A DNA stretch of 64,000 nucleotides from Setophaga petechia (lineage: Eukaryota > Chordata > Aves > Passeriformes > Parulidae). The stretch is from assembly GCA_024362935.1 (NCBI GenBank), contig JANCRA010000007.1:10728503-10792502 (forward strand), in the 5' to 3' direction. How positions within the stretch are numbered: position 1 is the first letter of the stretch; every line of letters begins with the position of its first letter. This document shows positions 11,038 to 23,800 of this stretch, one piece after another. The notes below the pieces were generated by a model that saw only the letters and a list, made by a program, of their open reading frames with translations, did no database searches and was not told the origin of the DNA. The position numbers and the translations under genes are program-made.

Positions 11038-14000
11038 TCTTATGGTAAATATGCCAAAAGATTTAACCTCTGCCCTCTGTTACAGCTGTGGGGCTGCCTT
11101 TTCTCTGGATCTCTCTACTTCCAGTAGCCCAAGGCTTCTTAAAGGAGCAGCTCACGTGCAAACACATGCTGTTATTATATAAAAGCTTTGGGGTTTTTAC
11201 TCCCACCACTACAATCCCTGCAGGAATGTTATTAATGATGGGACTAGCATCAGCCCGCACTCCCCCTTCCCCTGCAAATCGTATTTCAGACACCAGCAAA
11301 ATGAAAGCATTCATGGCAATTACAACAAGTTCTTTGTAGACACAAGATTAAGAAACCTGTCCAGTTAATTTTGCAACACTGGAAAAGAATTAAATGTTGT
11401 GGAACAAAGGAAACATGTAATTGGGGAGTGACCTGAAAAACAAAGGGGCACTCATTGAGTTGATAATTAAGAGGAAAAGTATGAACAAATAATTTCTGCA
11501 GCTTGTAGATCTTCCCCTCACCCACTTTTTTAGAAACTGGCCAGTGTATTTTTCTGGCAATGACTGTTCTCTATATTAACATATTTCCTTTTTGCAACTG
11601 AGGCTTAAATTAATATGCACACTGGCACAGCTTGATTAAAGACAAACACAAATTACTGATGTGGGGCCCTAAACATACAAGGACGTGAGTGAGTTGCTCA
11701 GTGGCAAGCACTGACAGGAATCACCTTACTGTTCTTTTGGAGATGCTTGGGGGCAGGAGTCTGGGGGCCCTGGAGTGTGTGCAGCCTGCAGCTTGCCCAG
11801 CCTCCAGCTCATTGCCTTAACAAGGTGCCGCTAGCATGACAGTTGCTTCTTTGATATGTAACTTTCTTCATCCTGATACTCCTACTGCAAAATGGGAGCA
11901 GAAAGAGATGTGAGCACAGGGGATGTGAGCTTCCCTCAGCTCAGGCCCCACACTGTGCTGACCCGGCTTCCTGTTGATTGAGGTTTCAGGCAGAGTGAAT
12001 TCACTCCAGATGCCACCAGAGCTTGCTCAACTCTCCTTCATTGGTGAAGTTTCCATTTCAGGGGTGCATTTACAATCAGGGGTGTTGGTTGAGGATGGTG
12101 CATTTTTTGCAGTTTTCATGAAATCTGTGTTTAAAGGCTGTGATGCCCAGGAGAACTGATTAGGGCTTCAAGGCTGTTGTTAAACCATCTTGCTGATTTT
12201 TTTTGATCTCTGGTATTCAATTTACAGCTCTTTTTGATGCAGGTAATTGCCTTGATGGATATGCTCTTAGATTTTGAAGTAGAATTCAGGAGGGGATGAT
12301 ATTTGTTAGGCTATACAGATATTTGGTTTAAGCAGAGTAAAATTACATTGCACCACATAAATCCATTGTTATCTTTGCCTTTCACTCATCTACATGTCTT
12401 GATGACAAAGAAGGTGACATTCCTGCCTCCTAGCATGGCAAATGAATGATATAAACCTGTGTTTTAATAGTGATCCATTGTATGTTCTTGCAAAAAAATT
12501 AGTGCTAGATCTTGTAAATGTGCTGTAAATCTTCCTAGTGTGGTAGTTCTGAAAATGGATGGCTCATTGTAATGCTTGTCAACATAAAGCTGCACAACTC
12601 TTCTAGACTGGGGATAAAGGACACAGATATTTGAACTGCCCTCCTGAGGCCTGTCAGGTACTTTTGGTTGCCGGCCACTGTACTTCACCTTCACTCCCAA
12701 GCAAATCTCCCAGATGTGCTACACTGCTGGGAGTTTTGGTGGAGTGTTTCAAAGCCTGTGGGGCAAACTTTGCTCATTCCAATACTATTTCTATTTTAGG
12801 CTACTACCCCAGTCCCCTTGGATTTAACATTCCTTTGTTACAATGATTATTATTAACTTGTTGACTGCTTTTCTTCAAGTATCTTAACAATTTCCATGTC
12901 TAAATCTCATTTAATTTATCAGTGCAGAGTCTAATTACAATTACACAAGTCAGTCATAGGCAAACTTTGCAGCGGCAGTTCAGCATCTGACTCAAGCTAA
13001 ATTCATGTCAACAGAAACCTCCTGCATCAGTCTCTCAACTCCTTTGCTGATGCTGTGTTAAGCTGACTTTCTTAGGGTATGTTGAGATAGTAGGGAATGA
13101 TATATGGTCCAATATAGCTGCTAACATCAGTTTTAAGTTCAGGTTGTAAATGGTTTTCTTCAAGCAAAGAGGAGGTGCAAATAAGGAATAAATTACTGAC
13201 TTTGATAGAATCTTCTAATGATAGTTCTTTTTCCAGTTGGTAAAACAAAGCTGCATTAATTTCCTTTCTGAACTTTTTATGTAAGAGGTAACCTCACATC
13301 GTGTATTCCTGTGAAGTCAGGGAAAACATGCAAATGATAACAGGTTTGCCAAAGACACTCATTAACTCCGTAGTGATGAAGTTTTTTGTGATGCCTTTCT
13401 ATTTTATGCACTCTTTCAATAGCTACTTGCTCTTTCCAAATTGAGGGGGAAAGGTCTTTTGCTCCACCTGATGTTATCCTAGAACTTCATAATTTGAATT
13501 CCACTGATCTCCTTTCTGCATCAGTAACAGATCCATTTCCTTTTACCCTCTTGCTGAAGAATATTTCACTGGTTACTAATCTGTTTGCAAGGAATACACA
13601 GAAAAAATATATGATAGGTCCTTGCCAGATGTCCCTGTGGATTTCATAGAACTGTATATATTTGGTGGGAGCATATTAATCTTTGTAAAATATGCATTGG
13701 TACAAGCACAACAAAAAAAGGTGCAGTGCAAAGATAACAGAGTGCTCATGCACTCTGAATTTTCTTCAAGCAATCAATGCAGATTACTGACACAGTATTT
13801 TATATTCACAGCAAGAACTTTGCTAAATTGATGTGTTATTATTCCTCTGCCTTCCTAATCCTTTCTTCTGATTCAGGTTTAGCCAAATTTGACTTTTTAT
13901 GTTGAAATATACCTTTAAATGAAAAATGGCAGCATTTCAGTAGAAGCAGGCTGGGAATGCAGTCACCCAGAACTGCAGTGGTATCACTGAAATGAGAGGT

Positions 14001-16232
14001 AATCTTGGTCCTCATGGGAAAGGCTTCTTGCCAAAGCAAGGAAACAGTAAGTGTATTGTCTGGAGACCTTCTAGTTGTAGTTGTGTAAATTTGTTTCAGT
14101 TTGATAGGGGTGGTAGAGAATATGACCCAGATTGTAAATAGGCACCTGGTGCTGGCCCTAGGAGGGATGATGAAGGGAAAAAGGCATCACACCAGTGTAT
14201 GGATGAGCATCAGCCCTCTGGAAATGCCTGCAGTCACACAATAACCCTTCTCCTCAACAGTCTGTGTAACACAGTAGAGCACTCTGTTCAATCTGATTTT
14301 CTCTGCAGTTGTCTCAGAGCTGTTGGAGGAAGATGCAATGGGGAAGGCCTGGAGAGGGCCAAGGGTGCTGGGGGCAGGCAGGAGCCCATGGCTGTGCTTT
14401 GGGGAACGAGCCTGGCAGCCCAGGTGTGGTGGGGAGGGTGTGAGGGACCCAGGGCAGGATGGGGCCAGGACTGGAGGTGCTGTCTGTGCAGAGGAAGGTA
14501 GAGGAAAGGGCTCACTTGCAAGTACAGAGAAAGCATCAAGGTCAAGGATAATATCTGGGGAAAGCTCCTTGGCCATGCTCAGCAAAAATGAAGGTGCTCT
14601 AAAAGCCAGGAGGGGCAGCGTCAGAGTCAGAGCAGTGCTGTGTGAAAGTCTCTTCAGAAGAGCACACAGATCCATCACCTGCTCCCCAAATATCACACAT
14701 TAGCCCTGTGATTGGCTCCATGAGATGCAACACCTGGGACCTGGCAGCACTGGGACTGGCTTTCCTGCCTGCTGCTGCACCTCAGTGTTTCGGGAGTCAG
14801 AGCTTCCTGTAGAACTTGGAAGCATTGCCTCTACTGTTTGAGTTACCTCTCCAGAGACAGGTAGCTTAATTCACTGTAAATGGAATATGTAATTCATAAA
14901 TATATGTATATCCACCCAGGCTAGAAAATTAATAAAGTTACTGGAACATTGCAGCTTCCAAGAAGTTTACGAGAACTGCCACAAAGGTACTCAGCCTGCA
15001 AAATCTCGGGGCTGTGTTTGTTCAGGTAAATCAGAGTAGGAAAGCCTGTGACTGTCAGACTGGCAAGGGGGCAGAGGGTTGCTGTGTCAAACACTGCACT
15101 CCATCTGCATTCAGGAGCCAGATAAACAATGCTGGAAGTTCTTGCATGCTGAAGAAGCAAAATAAAACAGCCACTGTTTCCTAAGCAGAGATGACTCCGC
15201 TGGGCTTAGACTAATACTATTAAGGTCCAAATCAGAAAAGGTGGCTGCAGTCAGCAATATTACAGCATGGGCCCTTCTGTCATGCAGCTGAGGATGCTAA
15301 GCCCAAAGTTAGCTGATTTTGTGGAACTGAGGGAACTGCACTGGATTGTAGGCAATAAAGGTACAATAGAGATATGGGACCAGGAACATAAACCTAAGAA
15401 AGCTTCACTCATTTAAAATACATTAGATATGACCATGCTATGTGCAGTCATTAAATTGGACTATTGTGGATGTATATGTGACTGAGGCATCTCAGAGAAT
15501 AGTACTTTTTTCAGTGAGAATGATGCTGCTAGACAGACATTTATGCTGTTCTAGGTGTATGTTTTGGTAATCCCTGATAATCAGTTCTTCTGCTGCTTTC
15601 CCTCTGTAGAGGAGTTCACAAAGGGTTTGTCCCAGAGAATTTTGCTCTGGGGCCCTGAATGTCCCAACCTGGTGGAACTTTCCTGTCACTGTGGAGCCTT
15701 TGTAGAAGAAGAGTAGAAGAGTTATGGCCATGGTGACTGGCCCACTCCTCCCCTAAGGTGAGGCAAGAGTTCGTGCCCACCTTATCTCACTGGCTGCTGA
15801 GGGGCTCATTCTCCACTGGACCTGGAGGCTCTGCCCAGCCCTTCACATCTGCCTCACATCTGCCTCAGCCAGGGCAAGGCCTCTGTTGGTGCCTGAGCCC
15901 AGAGGGAGCAGAGAGGGAGACACCAGGGGGTTGGGTTACACCCCTCCATCCTCTGCCAGGCTTTGCCTTCCTGGGCACTGCTGGAGGTGTGTGAGTTTAT
16001 CTCCCCATGGGCCAGAGGTTGGCCCTCACGTCTGCTCCTCTGCGCTGGCTGTAACAACCACGGTAAATATGCACAAAACAACTACCACTGATAGGCTTGT
16101 AATGTGCCATGCCAAAAGCTGTGAGGGTTTGTTTTATCTCTTCAGCATGTCCAGAGCTCTGTTAATGACTTTGGTCCTACAGGTCTGGGGGAGCTGCCTT
16201 CATCAGCATTAAGTGCAAGATCCAATTTACAA

Positions 16233-16240
16233 TGACGTCA
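16233..16240. promoter_or_regulatory. Candidate CRE site (TGACGTCA)
   Basis: Perfect 8-base CREB/ATF palindrome. The following 200 bases hold several TAAT homeodomain-type cores and ATTTATGCTAAT-like octamer variants. Site function is inferred from motif only. Confidence 0.25.
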
Positions 16241-17539
16241 TGCATTAGCGTGCGCTCGGCTTGCATCAGTGGCAAGGATTTTCCACTTTACATGTGCCCT
16301 GCCAGAAGCTTCTTGGAGGTGCATTTACCTAATGAAATTGATTTAGTGTCTGGCTTGTGTTGCCTGCTAATAAAATCTTTCATACAAAATCATGATAATA
16401 AGGTATTTTATAGCTTTCATTTATGCTAATATATGCTGTTTGATTTGCTTTAGGCCAAGTTTTTCTAAGTATATGGAGAAAAGAAATAAATTCTGTCCAA
16501 TTGCCATATTAAAAATGAGCAACTTAGTGGAGCATACTGTGTTTGTCACTCATATTTAGCTGCTGGAATTTGTGAGGAAAATCTTCTGATAAAACATTTC
16601 TGGCTTTTCTGGGAAAAAAACCTGAAACTATGCTGTCAAATAATTAACTTAATCTTATTAAATATAAAGCAATTTTTTTCCTCTGAATTATAGCCCCACC
16701 TAAGAAAGATAAGAAAGACTGCCATGGCGGAACACAGCTGAACTCTGCTGACAGTAGACTTTCACCTCATTTGCTTTGCATTTATTTACACCAAAAATAT
16801 AAACGGGAGATCTGGTTCTTCTCAGAGAATGCAAAACAAATCTTTACACTTCAGATGAATGACACTTTCTGACCGCTTCTTTGTATGTGTTTTCCTACAA
16901 CTGTTATTTTTAGTTTGGTGCAGAGAAGAAACTTGTTTACTTCCCTTCCTAAGTAAACAGCAAGGAGCACAATTTTTATGATTGGGAGCGCAGAAATGTA
17001 AGTAAAGAGCCTAACTCCCACTAGTTTCATTATGGAATGGAATTGTCTGTCATGAAAAAAATGTTTTCACTCTGCACTGCAAAATGTGGTATTGATTTTA
17101 AAGTCTTAAATAAGTATTACCTGCACTTACAGAGAAATTATCTAATGAGTGTTCATTTTACATTAGATAGCATAATGAGTGAATAACTGTTCAGCAGCTG
17201 GGAGGAGGTAATGCACTAAAGCCTTAAAAACACCATGAAAATCTAGGAAGCTGTTGTACTGCAAACAGTGCTTCAGGATAAACCAGAATTTTGTGTAGAA
17301 GCAAATTCATAGTCTGTTGAACATAGCAATCAGATTTTGCTTCCAGTTTTATTTCTTCCATCTGCCTGAATTAGGGAGAGAGCCTGAGTGTAAGCAGAAG
17401 CAGCATCTTGTTGCAGCCCACTCATCAACGATGCCTCATGCAGTCTTTCAAATGCAGGTACTGGCACCTACTCTCAGTTTTAAGGATCTCTTTTCATTGT
17501 CTTTGCTTCACTGATTCTCTCCTCTCCTGCTTGCTCCAG

Positions 17540-18076
17540 TCTGAGACTTCACCTCAAGTACTGCATCCAGTTCAGGGAATCCCAACAAAAGAAGGACCTG
17601 GACCTGCTGGAACAAATCCAGAGGAGGGTCATGAGGATGAACAGAGGCTGGAACGTGTCTCTTATGAAGACAAGCTGAGAAAATTGGTGTTGTTCAGCCT
17701 GGAGAACAGAAGGTTCTGGGGAGGCCTTGGAGCAGCCTTCCAGTACCTAAGAGAGGCCTAGAAAAAAGCTGGAGAGACTTTTTGCACAAGGGAATGTAGT
17801 AACAAGAGGGAATCACTTTAGATTGGCAGAGGACAGGTTTAGATTATATATTAGGAAGAAATTGTTTACTGTTTATGAAGCAGTGAAGCACTGGAATAGA
17901 ATGGCCACAGAAACTGTGGATGCCCCATCTCTGGAAGTGTTCAAGGCCAGGTTGGATGGGGTTTTGAGCAACTGGTTGTAGTGGAAGTTGTCCCTGCCCA
18001 CTACAGCAAGTTTGGAACTAGGTGATCCTTAAGGTCCCTTCAAACCAAATCAAACCATTGTGAGATGCTATGATCT
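17540..18076 (+). mobile_element. CR1 LINE fragment, 3' end, sense orientation
   Basis: Matches the 3' part of an avian CR1 non-LTR retrotransposon as I know it. It begins with a degenerate ORF2 C-terminal segment (GTACTGCATCCAGTTCAGGG, then GAGGGTCATGAGGATGAACA) and continues through AGGAAGAAATTGTTTACTG and GATGCCCCATCTCTGGAAGT. It ends near GGTGATCCTTAAGGTCCCTT before a degraded terminal ATGCTATGATCT. Frames are broken, so it is an old 5'-truncated dead copy. Supports avian/reptilian origin. Confidence 0.92.
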
Positions 18077-19939
18077 ATGCAGCCTGTGAACCAGGGAAAT
18101 ATATCTGCTCCCTGTGCACCAAGGCCTTCCTCCTCCACTTCTTTCTCCTCCAGTTCCTTATGTCCAAAGCCCACCTGAGCTTCCACCCCTCCTGATGAAC
18201 CTCTTGTTGAGTTTCTGCAGGGTGAGGGCAGACTCACTCTCCTGACCATTCAGATCAAGCCTAACATGGTGCCTTAATGGCTAACCCATCATTTGGTGGT
18301 GATGTGTCGATGAAGGATTATAAAATAATCCAGTCAACAGGGAGGGAAAACTCCAACATGTAAGTGCTGATAAAACATAACTGGGTTAATAGTTGACTGG
18401 TCCTTCTCCATCCCTTTTCCTCCTTCCAGAGACACACTTGTGAATACACTCCAAGATGTGAACCTGTTAATGTTACCTCTTTTGTTTATCTGGTTTTATT
18501 AATCTCTCAGCCTACCTCCAGGTCTTTCTCTTTCTTGTTCAGAAGTGACTCTGTCATGTTAAGTAAATAGCAGCTCTCTTGACAAAGTGCAGAGCATTAG
18601 CTGCTGCTAAGGTATGCTTTATTGATTGCTGTTGATTTTTACAAATTAAGTTTACTTCTACTGCTCCTGACATTTAGTGGTAACTTAAATGTTTCATTAG
18701 TGAGGCAAAATTGAGGTTCATGAAAGCAAACCTTATAATATAGTTCTGCTTTCTACAAGTTTATTATCCAAGAGCTCCAATGGAGGGAAACTACTTTATC
18801 AGATGCATTGAAAAGAAGACAGATGCAAGAGGTTAATTATGTTGCATTGCCTTTTCAAGTAGAATTTAACTTCAGATGTTTCAGTCAATGTTGTAAGTAT
18901 TGAGCTGAGGCAGAGTCTGGGCAGCAAGGCAAGCTGACCAATGAGTACACTAAAAAAAAACCAATAAGCTTGGTCTTAGCTTGGAGATCATTAAGGGAAC
19001 TGAGAAATCATTAAATCTAGAAATGGGAGCTAATGGAAGTCAATGAGAGAACAACTATGGACAGTTAATGAGCAGCACTGCATTATATTCTCATCTCTTC
19101 AGAAATAAATAATAAGATACTTGAATTTCTCTTTGAACAACAGTAAATGTAGAATGTGAAAACAGCAGGGGGAAAAGTAATCCTTTGGGCCATCCTCTCA
19201 ATAAATGATTTCTGCAAGCCTTAATTAATTATCGGAGTAATTTGTGAAACAAACACATGTGAAACAAGCTTATGGGAAACCATGGCACCATAAAACCATT
19301 AAACAGCATAAAATGTCTGTTTAATAGTTAGCCCCAAACCACATCTAGAAACATCTTGAAACTGAAAGTTCATTACCCAGAATTACTGAAAAATCAGCAG
19401 CATAATTTCATTGTGAAGAACACAGGTTGAACTCTGCATGAGAAGAGCTCCACTCCAGAAATCCTGATGAGCAATCTTCGTTAGGAACAACACTGATGTA
19501 AGCACAGTCATTAACCCTCAGGTAGTTTGTACATAGATAGGTGTGTTATTGCTGCACTTCTGAGTGGTGACTTCTCGTTATGTATTCCAAAAGGAAAACA
19601 ACAGGTCCACAACAGGGAGGAATGCTGGAAAAGTGAGGGGTCTTCGGCTGACCTTAAGAGAGAGCTGAGCTTTTCTTAGCATTCCTGAATTCCTGCCACT
19701 CAGCTCTGCATAAGGTGGCACTCACCAGAAGGGTCCTTTATCTGAGCTTAGCTGTGTCAGTGAGTCAGAGCCAGTGGTCAGTCATGCAGGTGTGTGCTAG
19801 TCCTGGCAGAAGCTGAAACATGTACATATTTACTGGGTTATTAACTGTTTATCAGTAACAGGCTTGCTGCCAGCAGTTCAATAATTGCTTTATCAAACTT
19901 TATTTTTTAAAAAGAAAATAAAGCCTTTTAATAGCATCA

Positions 19940-19979
19940 CTATATATATCTATATATCTATATCTATATCTATATATTT
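19940..19979. repeat. TA/TATC-type microsatellite
   Basis: An alternating TATATA and TATC run upstream of LRIT1. Simple repeat with likely length variation; no other feature seen. Confidence 0.85.
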
Positions 19980-20245
19980 TAGTGTTCTTAGACAGAAGGC
20001 TTACATTCCATTAGCACAAATAACTGTTTTAAATCTTACCAATACCTCTGCAAGGAAGTAAATTATTGCTAATTCCTGGTCAAATAACAGTTATGTCCCC
20101 CAAAAATAGATTTGCTTTTTTCTTACAAGAGAGCCCCAGGCTGCCAGAGGAGGGTGTTTTGAAGGGGCTGCTGAAGGAAGAAATGCCGCTAGTGCTTCCG
20201 GGAAGCAATAAGCACCTTCATGAAAATAACTCAAGTCCCCATCCT

Positions 20246-20251
20246 TAATCC
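20246..20251 (+). promoter_or_regulatory. Candidate CRX/OTX site upstream of LRIT1
   Basis: TAATCC core within CCTTAATCCCTG, about 160 bases before the LRIT1 start codon. CRX and OTX2 bind this core at photoreceptor genes. A six-base match alone is weak evidence. Confidence 0.25.
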
Positions 20252-20411
20252 CTGCCTATCCTTTTTTATCTGATGGACTCAGCGAGGGCTGGAAGATCAC
20301 AGTGTGGCTGAAAACAAAAGGGAGTTAACAAGATGTGACCCGCCGATGGACAGAACAATAGGCGAAGCCCCGCACGCAGCCTAGAGCCAGGTGTGCCCAT
20401 GCCCAGGTGCC

Positions 20412-20533
20412 ATGCGGCTGGCGGTGACTCTGCTGTGCTGCTGGGCGCTGGCGGGGCTGCCCCGGGCCGGCGGCTCCTGCCCCTCGCAGTGCAGCTGCAC
20501 CTTCCACAGCCTCGGCGACGGGACCAAGGCCAG
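20412..20533 (+). CDS. LRIT1: LRIT1 coding exon 1 (signal peptide, LRRNT start)
   Basis: [21 protein letters not shown] is a clear signal peptide, followed by [19 protein letters not shown]. Ends AG before donor GTACGC, phase 2. This ATG is chosen because the signal peptide begins at once. Another ATG at 20399 lies 13 bases upstream in a different frame. Confidence 0.93.
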
Positions 20534-20793
20534 GTACGCCGGGCGCTCCCGCGGCGGGCTCGGGGGGTGGTTCTGCTCCTCTCCGAGGATGCTCGCAGGG
20601 GAAAATATCGTCTCTGCACTTTGTGGCCATTATTTTTCCAGTTGCTCCCCGCTCTAGCTATATTTGCAGAGGATTAGCTTCTGAAAACACAGTAAGCTGA
20701 TTTCAGAGAAAGCGTTTGGGCATCTCCTCTGTGAGAACAGGAGTGACATAATTATTGTTGGTGTAATGGCAAAAAGGGAATAAAATATAAACT

Positions 20794-20879
<86 letters not shown>

Positions 20880-23800
20880 GCTGAAAATTCTGGTTCTAAA
20901 AGGTTTTATTCTGCTCTGCTGGTTTGTTGTTAAAGTATGACTAGATTTGATTCATGTTATGGTACAAACCCAACAATTTACTCTAAAAATCCTTCAGCTG
21001 GTGATTTTAGGCATAACAATAGACTTTAGACAAAAATGAGCTAAAAAACCAGCCAGTAACAAAAAAAATTAAAAGAAGTTAATTCTCAGACTGGAAACTT
21101 TCCGTTAAAAAAGAAAGCAAGACCAGAAGGACACCCATCTTTGAATGCAAAGCCACTGAACACACATTTCTCTGGAGGACTGTTACAAAAGAGTCCTTCT
21201 GAAGGGTAAGCACAAAGACTTAAAGAAAATAGAGCCCATATTTTCATAAGGTGTGGTTCATAGCAAAGGAGGTTTTGTGATAGAGATACGGGATTTGCAA
21301 AACCCTCTGTAATAAACTTTTTCTAGATAGAAATATTTTTTCATTACTGAAATTAGATATTTTGGAACCCCATGAAGCTCTACTTTCTTATTATTTTTAT
21401 GGTGCTATAGATTTAATACTAGAACTTTCACAGTAAGAAGAAGCATGGTAGAGACACAAGTAGCCTGAAATTGCTAAAAGGAAGTGCAACAGCGTGAGAG
21501 CCAATTATTTTTCCATAAATGTCACAGTTCCCAGGGGAATTTCCTCTCAGTGACTGGAAAAAGCTGTTGTACATTTTAGTAAGATACATAATGAAGCAAA
21601 TATCCATTAGTCCCTTAAGGAGCATAATGCCACCCTTTTTTTCTGCATTATGATTCATATTTCTCACCAGAAGGAGATTATCCCATAGATTAAATGTTTA
21701 GGGCTCACTGACATAATTTAGGGACACTATGAGAAGCATTCTGCTTTACTGCCATGGTCTTTCTGTTAGTAACATTTTGTGATGTGACTAAACAAAGTGA
21801 AATATTTTATTTAAAGTGGATTTCTGGATTTTTCTTATTTGGTAGATTTTTATCTTACTCAAATCTCAGCCTTCAGCAGAGGGTGGGCAGGATTTAATGC
21901 CACAATAAAAGTGTTGGGTGAGAGTAATGTACTGTGTTTTGATTATAAATTAACAATTTAACTGTAGGCTCAAATAGCATTTAAATCTGGAAAGTCTGCC
22001 TGAGCAGTTCAGCAATGTTATATATTTTTGTTGATAGTAGAGGAATAATTGCTTTCAGCCAAAACCAGCCTGGTTTTGACAGCTTTGTAATATTCTGTTT
22101 ATAGAGGCAGTATGATAGGAACACGTTACCTGACTGATCACATTCCATTTCTTGTGGTGTCTTGCTCAGTGAGGAGACTGGAACATGCCCATCCAACCTC
22201 TTACCTTTTGCAGGTGGCTTGGTGTTTTGTTAAAGAACTTGCCTTCCCCTACTTGCTGATAGGAAAATTAAAATTCAGTCTGAGACCTGTTTTGTCTCCC
22301 TTTATTTCTCATGGCTCACTACAATCCCAAGTCACAATTTTTTGTATGAAGGCTGCAAAATGCAGCACAGGCTTTTCATGTTTTGACCTTTAGAGATTAG
22401 AAATGGGGAGGAATGATTAAAACACATAAATCTGTCTTGCTTTCAGTATAACATTTTCCAGAGAGTTAATTTTCTGTGCTTTCACTCTCAAGACTAGATG
22501 TGCCTGCAGTGCAGTGACTGCCACCATCTTTACACACCCTCCATAGTAACGCAGAGCTTACTCCAGAGTACTTCCAAGGAGTTGTTAGCTGGCTTTCTTA
22601 TCCTCATTTCTCAAACCAGAGTTCCTCTGTCATATTTAATCTATATAACTTCTTGCCCTCCTACATGTCAATAAGGCTTCTTTTTGTAGGGCTTTTGTTG
22701 TTCAATTTATGGATCCTTTTGTTTTAACTTGCACTAGAATCCTCTGCTGTGCATGAATGTTGTCACTGCTATCGTAAGTACTTAAAAAAAACCCGATAGC
22801 AAAACCCAACAGGAACACTAAATGGGCCAGATTTGGACTCACACCACTCCAGGAGAGGGACAACACTGTGATGTCTGCAGTCAGAAGGCACATATGAATT
22901 ACTGCAGGTTGATGTATTTACAGTGATGATGCAGAGATCAGCAGCAAGAAAGAAATGACAAGAAGAAATCTTGTGAAAATAGAAAGGCAGATCAAAATTT
23001 TGCATTAAAATAAGGTTTCAAATATTTTCAAAATAAAAGAAAGTCACATCTTTGCTTATCCTTGTCTTTCCCCACCAGGACAGTGCTGTGTAATGACCCA
23101 GAGATGACCCTCCCTCCTGTGAACATCCCTGTTGATACAAGCAAGCTTCGGATAGAAAAGACAGCCATCCGCAGGGTGCCAGGAGAGGCTTTCCACCTGC
23201 TCCACAACCTGGAGTACCTCTGGATGCCCTATAACTCCCTGGGCAGCCTCAGCAGCATCACCTTCAAGGGCCTTCGTCGTCTGCAGGAGCTGAGGCTGGA
23301 TGGCAACAACCTGATCTCATTCCCCTGGGAGAGCCTGGCTGGCATGCCCCAGCTGAGGCTCCTGGATTTGCACAACAACGAACTCACCTCGATCCCTCCA
23401 GATGCTGCTCGTTATGTCAGGAACATCACATACCTGGATCTGTCCAGCAATAAGCTCATGACTCTTCCTCAGGCTCTCATTGCCACCTGGGCCAACCTCC
23501 AGGCTGTTCCCTACTTCCCCAATGATAACTCCAAGATCATCCTAGGTAAGAGAAGTGCCTGCCATTTTGCAGGGGGCACAAATGTCAAGAGCTTCTCATC
23601 TCCTTGCAGCATTTTCACCCACTGTGGCTACCATAGCAAGTACCCTGCGATTATATGTATACAATTTAATACCCTAAATAATATTTGTAAATTCATTTAC
23701 ACATTAACAAACTCACCTCAGGCTCATCACACCCATCTTATTATGCCATAAATTTGATTACTTGCTTGGATCTTTGCAGCACAAAATTGGTGACTCTTGC

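Larger units (their letters stand above)
11038..20411. other. Intergenic region between RGR and LRIT1 (head-to-head)
   Basis: About 9.4 kb between the two start codons. It should contain the promoters and 5' untranslated exons of both genes, but no untranslated exon can be fixed without transcripts. Seen: a CR1 fragment at 17540-18076, a perfect CRE palindrome in a TAAT-rich stretch near 16.2-16.45 kb, a TTAATTAATTA run near 19.22 kb, and a TA/TC microsatellite near 19.94 kb. The longer open frames, such as those at 14187-14696, have no recognisable domains. Confidence 0.7.

Noticed and set aside
14187..14696. 169-codon minus-strand open frame in the RGR-LRIT1 spacer
   Set aside because: Low-complexity Ser/Pro/Leu-rich translation with no domain and no supporting splice partner; open frames also exist on the other strand.
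17408..17761. 117-codon plus-strand open frame near 17.5 kb as a host gene
   Set aside because: It is a degenerate piece of CR1 LINE ORF2 leading into the CR1 3' end, not a host gene.
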